Positions 61,881 through 64,000 of a stretch of DNA of 64,000 nucleotides are shown here, in pieces. Position 1 is the first letter of the stretch; each line of letters opens with the position of its first letter. Source of the DNA: Paramecium octaurelia. Taxonomy: Eukaryota > Ciliophora > Oligohymenophorea > Peniculida > Parameciidae. The notes under the pieces are model-generated. The model made no database searches. It saw nothing but the letters and a program-made list of their open reading frames with translations, and had not been told where the DNA came from. The position numbers and the translations under genes were made by a program. The stretch covers positions 62,001-126,000 of the forward strand of contig CAJJDP010000153.1 of the NCBI GenBank assembly GCA_905182995.1, in the 5' to 3' direction.

Positions 61881-63285
61881 TCAATCCTTCTTCTTCACCG
61901 TCTTCTTTTACCCGAACCCTGTGATCGCAAAGAACCCAAACAACACCAAAGCCTGGATGTGAATCACCCAATTCACACTCTGATGGAACTCGATGGCCTT
62001 GTTCCAATCCAGCACCTTCATGCCTGTGGCGAAATGGTCAATCGTCATGCAACTCCAGAACCAGCAAATCGCGTGTCTGACCTTTTCAGGGATGCTAAAT
62101 TAAATGACTCCTAAGTTTTTACAAATAGAATTTGCTTTGAGCCTTGTAAAAGTATTTGCATATTTGTACGCTGATGGCCCAGAACACAAAGAATAAGTAA
62201 TAAGTCATATAGAACCCATGCCTAAATTCGATTACAATTGACATTTACCAAACACAACTGATTAAAAATGTAACATAATATGTATACGACCCGAACAAAT
62301 GGTTTAGTCTATCATAGAAGCAATACCTCAACCAAAGTTACACATTCGAATTCCACATCATGGTTTTCTTCATTATATTCTTTTCAATATCATAATGATA
62401 ATCAGCCACTGGAAATCTATCGCATTTCTTCGTCTCTGGATTATAAGTAATTCCGAATGCATCCATGGCTGCCTGGGAGTGTTTGAAGGCAGTAAAGTAT
62501 TGGAATCTCAATACCACTGAAACTGCCTGAGTGACGAGCACTTTTTAAATTAAATTGTAATGAGTCCAGTTTTCAGAATAATACACCTCTGTGTCAAATC
62601 TAGGCCTTATGAACAATTCGCCAGCTGTAAACAACATAGCCTTGAACAAGTTGATCAAGGCAGGTTTGATTGAGTAGTGAGTGAAATCTTCTTTACGAAT
62701 TATCAGATTTACGAAGCTTACATAGGGAAGAGGAGCCAGGTAAAGGTTGGGATACATAAAAATGTAGGATAGGAACATGAGGAAGGAATCGTGCTCTTTG
62801 ATTTTGGACTTGTCGACTGCGTAGTAGATGTAACGAGCTGTTATCATCATTTGGATGCAATTATAATCCATCTTCCAACTCAAGTAATCGTACTATGTAG
62901 AAATCATACGCATATCCTTACCATCAATCTATACACATGACAGTACGACATGATGATGAATCCGACTATAAATATTGGGTAATAAGGATCTTTGAACATT
63001 TTGCCAACAAAGTAAATTAAGATGGCCCATGCGAAAATGTATATGAACCATTCCTTAGTGATGATCATAGTAAAAAATAAGCCAAAGAATAAATTGTACA
63101 AAACTCTCTGATTTTTACATCTCAATGAATTGAAAACTATTCCCAAGGGAATGCACAGGTACTTATAATATTAAAGGGGCACAATTTACAAAGTAAAGTA
63201 TCAAAATCAATAAGTCCAACTCCAAATTCACTACGTTGATTCCCCTTAACTTATCCTCTACGGCTTCCACAAAAGTGACGATCAT
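61881..63285 (-). CDS. MBOAT-family membrane O-acyltransferase
   Basis: A 430-aa polytopic protein. The MBOAT signature is spread over exons: WNSNVQLWLRYCFYDRL, TYYVTFLISCVW joined across an intron to HGFYMTYYLFF; the invariant His is in VWHGFY. The C-terminus has IPEKVRHAICWFWS. The enzyme probably acylates lysophospholipids (LPLAT type). Four introns: 63162-63189 (28 nt, ending AAG), 62893-62921 (29 nt), 62222-62248 (27 nt, frame-neutral) and 62095-62122 (28 nt). They leave 431 whole codons. Ten or so hydrophobic helices. Confidence 0.85.
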
Positions 63286-63379
63286 TAATAAACAAATATA
63301 TATAATCAACAATTGTTTTCTCCCTCCTAATATAAATAATAATCACCACCTTATTCTCATCCCAAAAACGGTCTCATCC

Positions 63380-63584
63380 ATGTTTAATTCACAATCCTTA
63401 GCCCCTATCCTTCGACCAATCCATAATAGTCTCAATTACCTAAATTACGGAAGAAATAAATTCCTATTTTCAATTGTAACAGTAACTAACTGGGATAAAT
63501 TAGAAATATGGAATAACTTATCCTTATTTTCAAGCAGATGACCATGAAAATGGATGTACATCATATAATAAATATATATATTGA
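63380..63584 (+). CDS. Possible very small gene, 58 aa
   Basis: A 28-nt canonical intron (63476-63503) joins two exons: MFNSQSLAPILRPIHNSLNY and ... YFQADDHENGCTSY to TGA 63582-63584. The natural composition after splicing (unlike the unspliced frame, which ends at once) supports a real gene. Basic first half and polar second half suggest a small mitochondrial or ribosomal protein, but no family is recognised. Confidence 0.45.
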
Positions 63585-64000
63585 GTCCCAAATTCAATTT
63601 TAATATCTATTCCTTAAAATTTGTTAATCGTTAATTCCTATCTATATTGTCTATTGGTTCCAAACTGCAAGGTACGTGGATATTGATTATTCTCAATAAT
63701 TTCAAATATTAACTTACCACTTATGTTTATACTCAATAATTTTTATGTAATAACCTGGAGAAGATATAGATTAATTTATACTTGGCTACAATAATTAAAC
63801 TAACAACTCTTTGATTTAGCCCAGCACCAATCAAGAATAACTACTAGCGCAGAATGCTCGACTTTTACAACAATTACATGAATAACAAAGGATGCTCAAT
63901 TTATAGAGTCTCTTCACTCAGAACATGCTTCATAATCCATATCATAATTAGTAAATGACACAGAACAGCAAAAAGATTAAGAGGGCAAAATCTACTTTGC
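63585..64000. other. Intergenic region and possible start of a truncated gene
   Basis: AT-rich until ~63820. From there to the end a + frame looks protein-like (RMLDFYNNYMNNKGCSIYR), and a 25-nt GTAAAT...AAG segment near 63951-63975 could be an intron, after which the frame runs off the window. Too short to assign. Confidence 0.3.

Overview
The window reads as macronuclear DNA of a ciliate, most likely Paramecium or a close relative. Long reading frames full of TAA and TAG are clearly coding when those codons are read as glutamine, and TGA is the only stop used. Genes carry very short introns (19-40 nt as modelled, most 22-30) that start GTA and mostly end TAG. Genes lie close together on both strands, intergenic DNA is very AT-rich, and there are no operons, tRNAs, insertion sequences or CRISPR arrays. 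All assignments come from reading the sequence by eye; no database search was run.

Layout. 1-7.3 kb: the 3' part of a cyclic-nucleotide-binding protein, an unknown gene, adenosine kinase and a kinesin. 7.5-14.5 kb: a ubiquitin-like modifier, a RasGEF protein, small genes including an SDHAF4-type mitochondrial assembly factor, a two-HMG-box protein, a SANT-domain protein and an ArfGAP. 15.4-19 kb: a KDM4-like JmjN/JmjC demethylase, a twin CX9C protein, a RluA-type pseudouridine synthase and an NTAQ1-type N-terminal glutamine amidase. 19-25 kb: a decayed large gene, a MORN protein, an HP1-like chromo/chromoshadow protein and a small helix-turn-helix-like protein. 25-34 kb: a stand-alone PARP-type zinc finger, two tandem glutathione transferases, a Rab GTPase, a cyclin and an Unkempt-like CCCH protein. 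34.5-46 kb: a large LRR protein, a DHHC palmitoyltransferase, a CxCxxCG-motif protein, a kinase with a long N-terminal domain, a paralogue of the helix-turn-helix-like gene and an extended-PHD protein. 47-54 kb: an ING-type PHD protein, a DHH exopolyphosphatase/prune-type gene, a sirtuin, a local cluster of the CxCxxCG family and an ERICH2-like acidic protein. 54-64 kb: a drug/metabolite-type transporter, a coiled-coil protein, a Tesmin/TSO1 CXC protein, a large WD-repeat protein, an EF-hand protein, a two-pass membrane protein and an MBOAT acyltransferase.

Themes. Chromatin functions are common (KDM4-like, HP1-like, ING, ePHD, sirtuin, SANT, CXC, PARP finger), although such neighbours in a ciliate genome need not act together. 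The most unusual structural signals are an apparent frequent use of AAG as a 3' splice site (about a dozen introns), several frame-neutral stopless introns, overlapping or shared stop codons between genes, and a small family built on an RRKSC-x-C-x2-C-G motif. The annotation relies on conserved motifs, on frame restoration by introns and on lengths that come out as whole codons.
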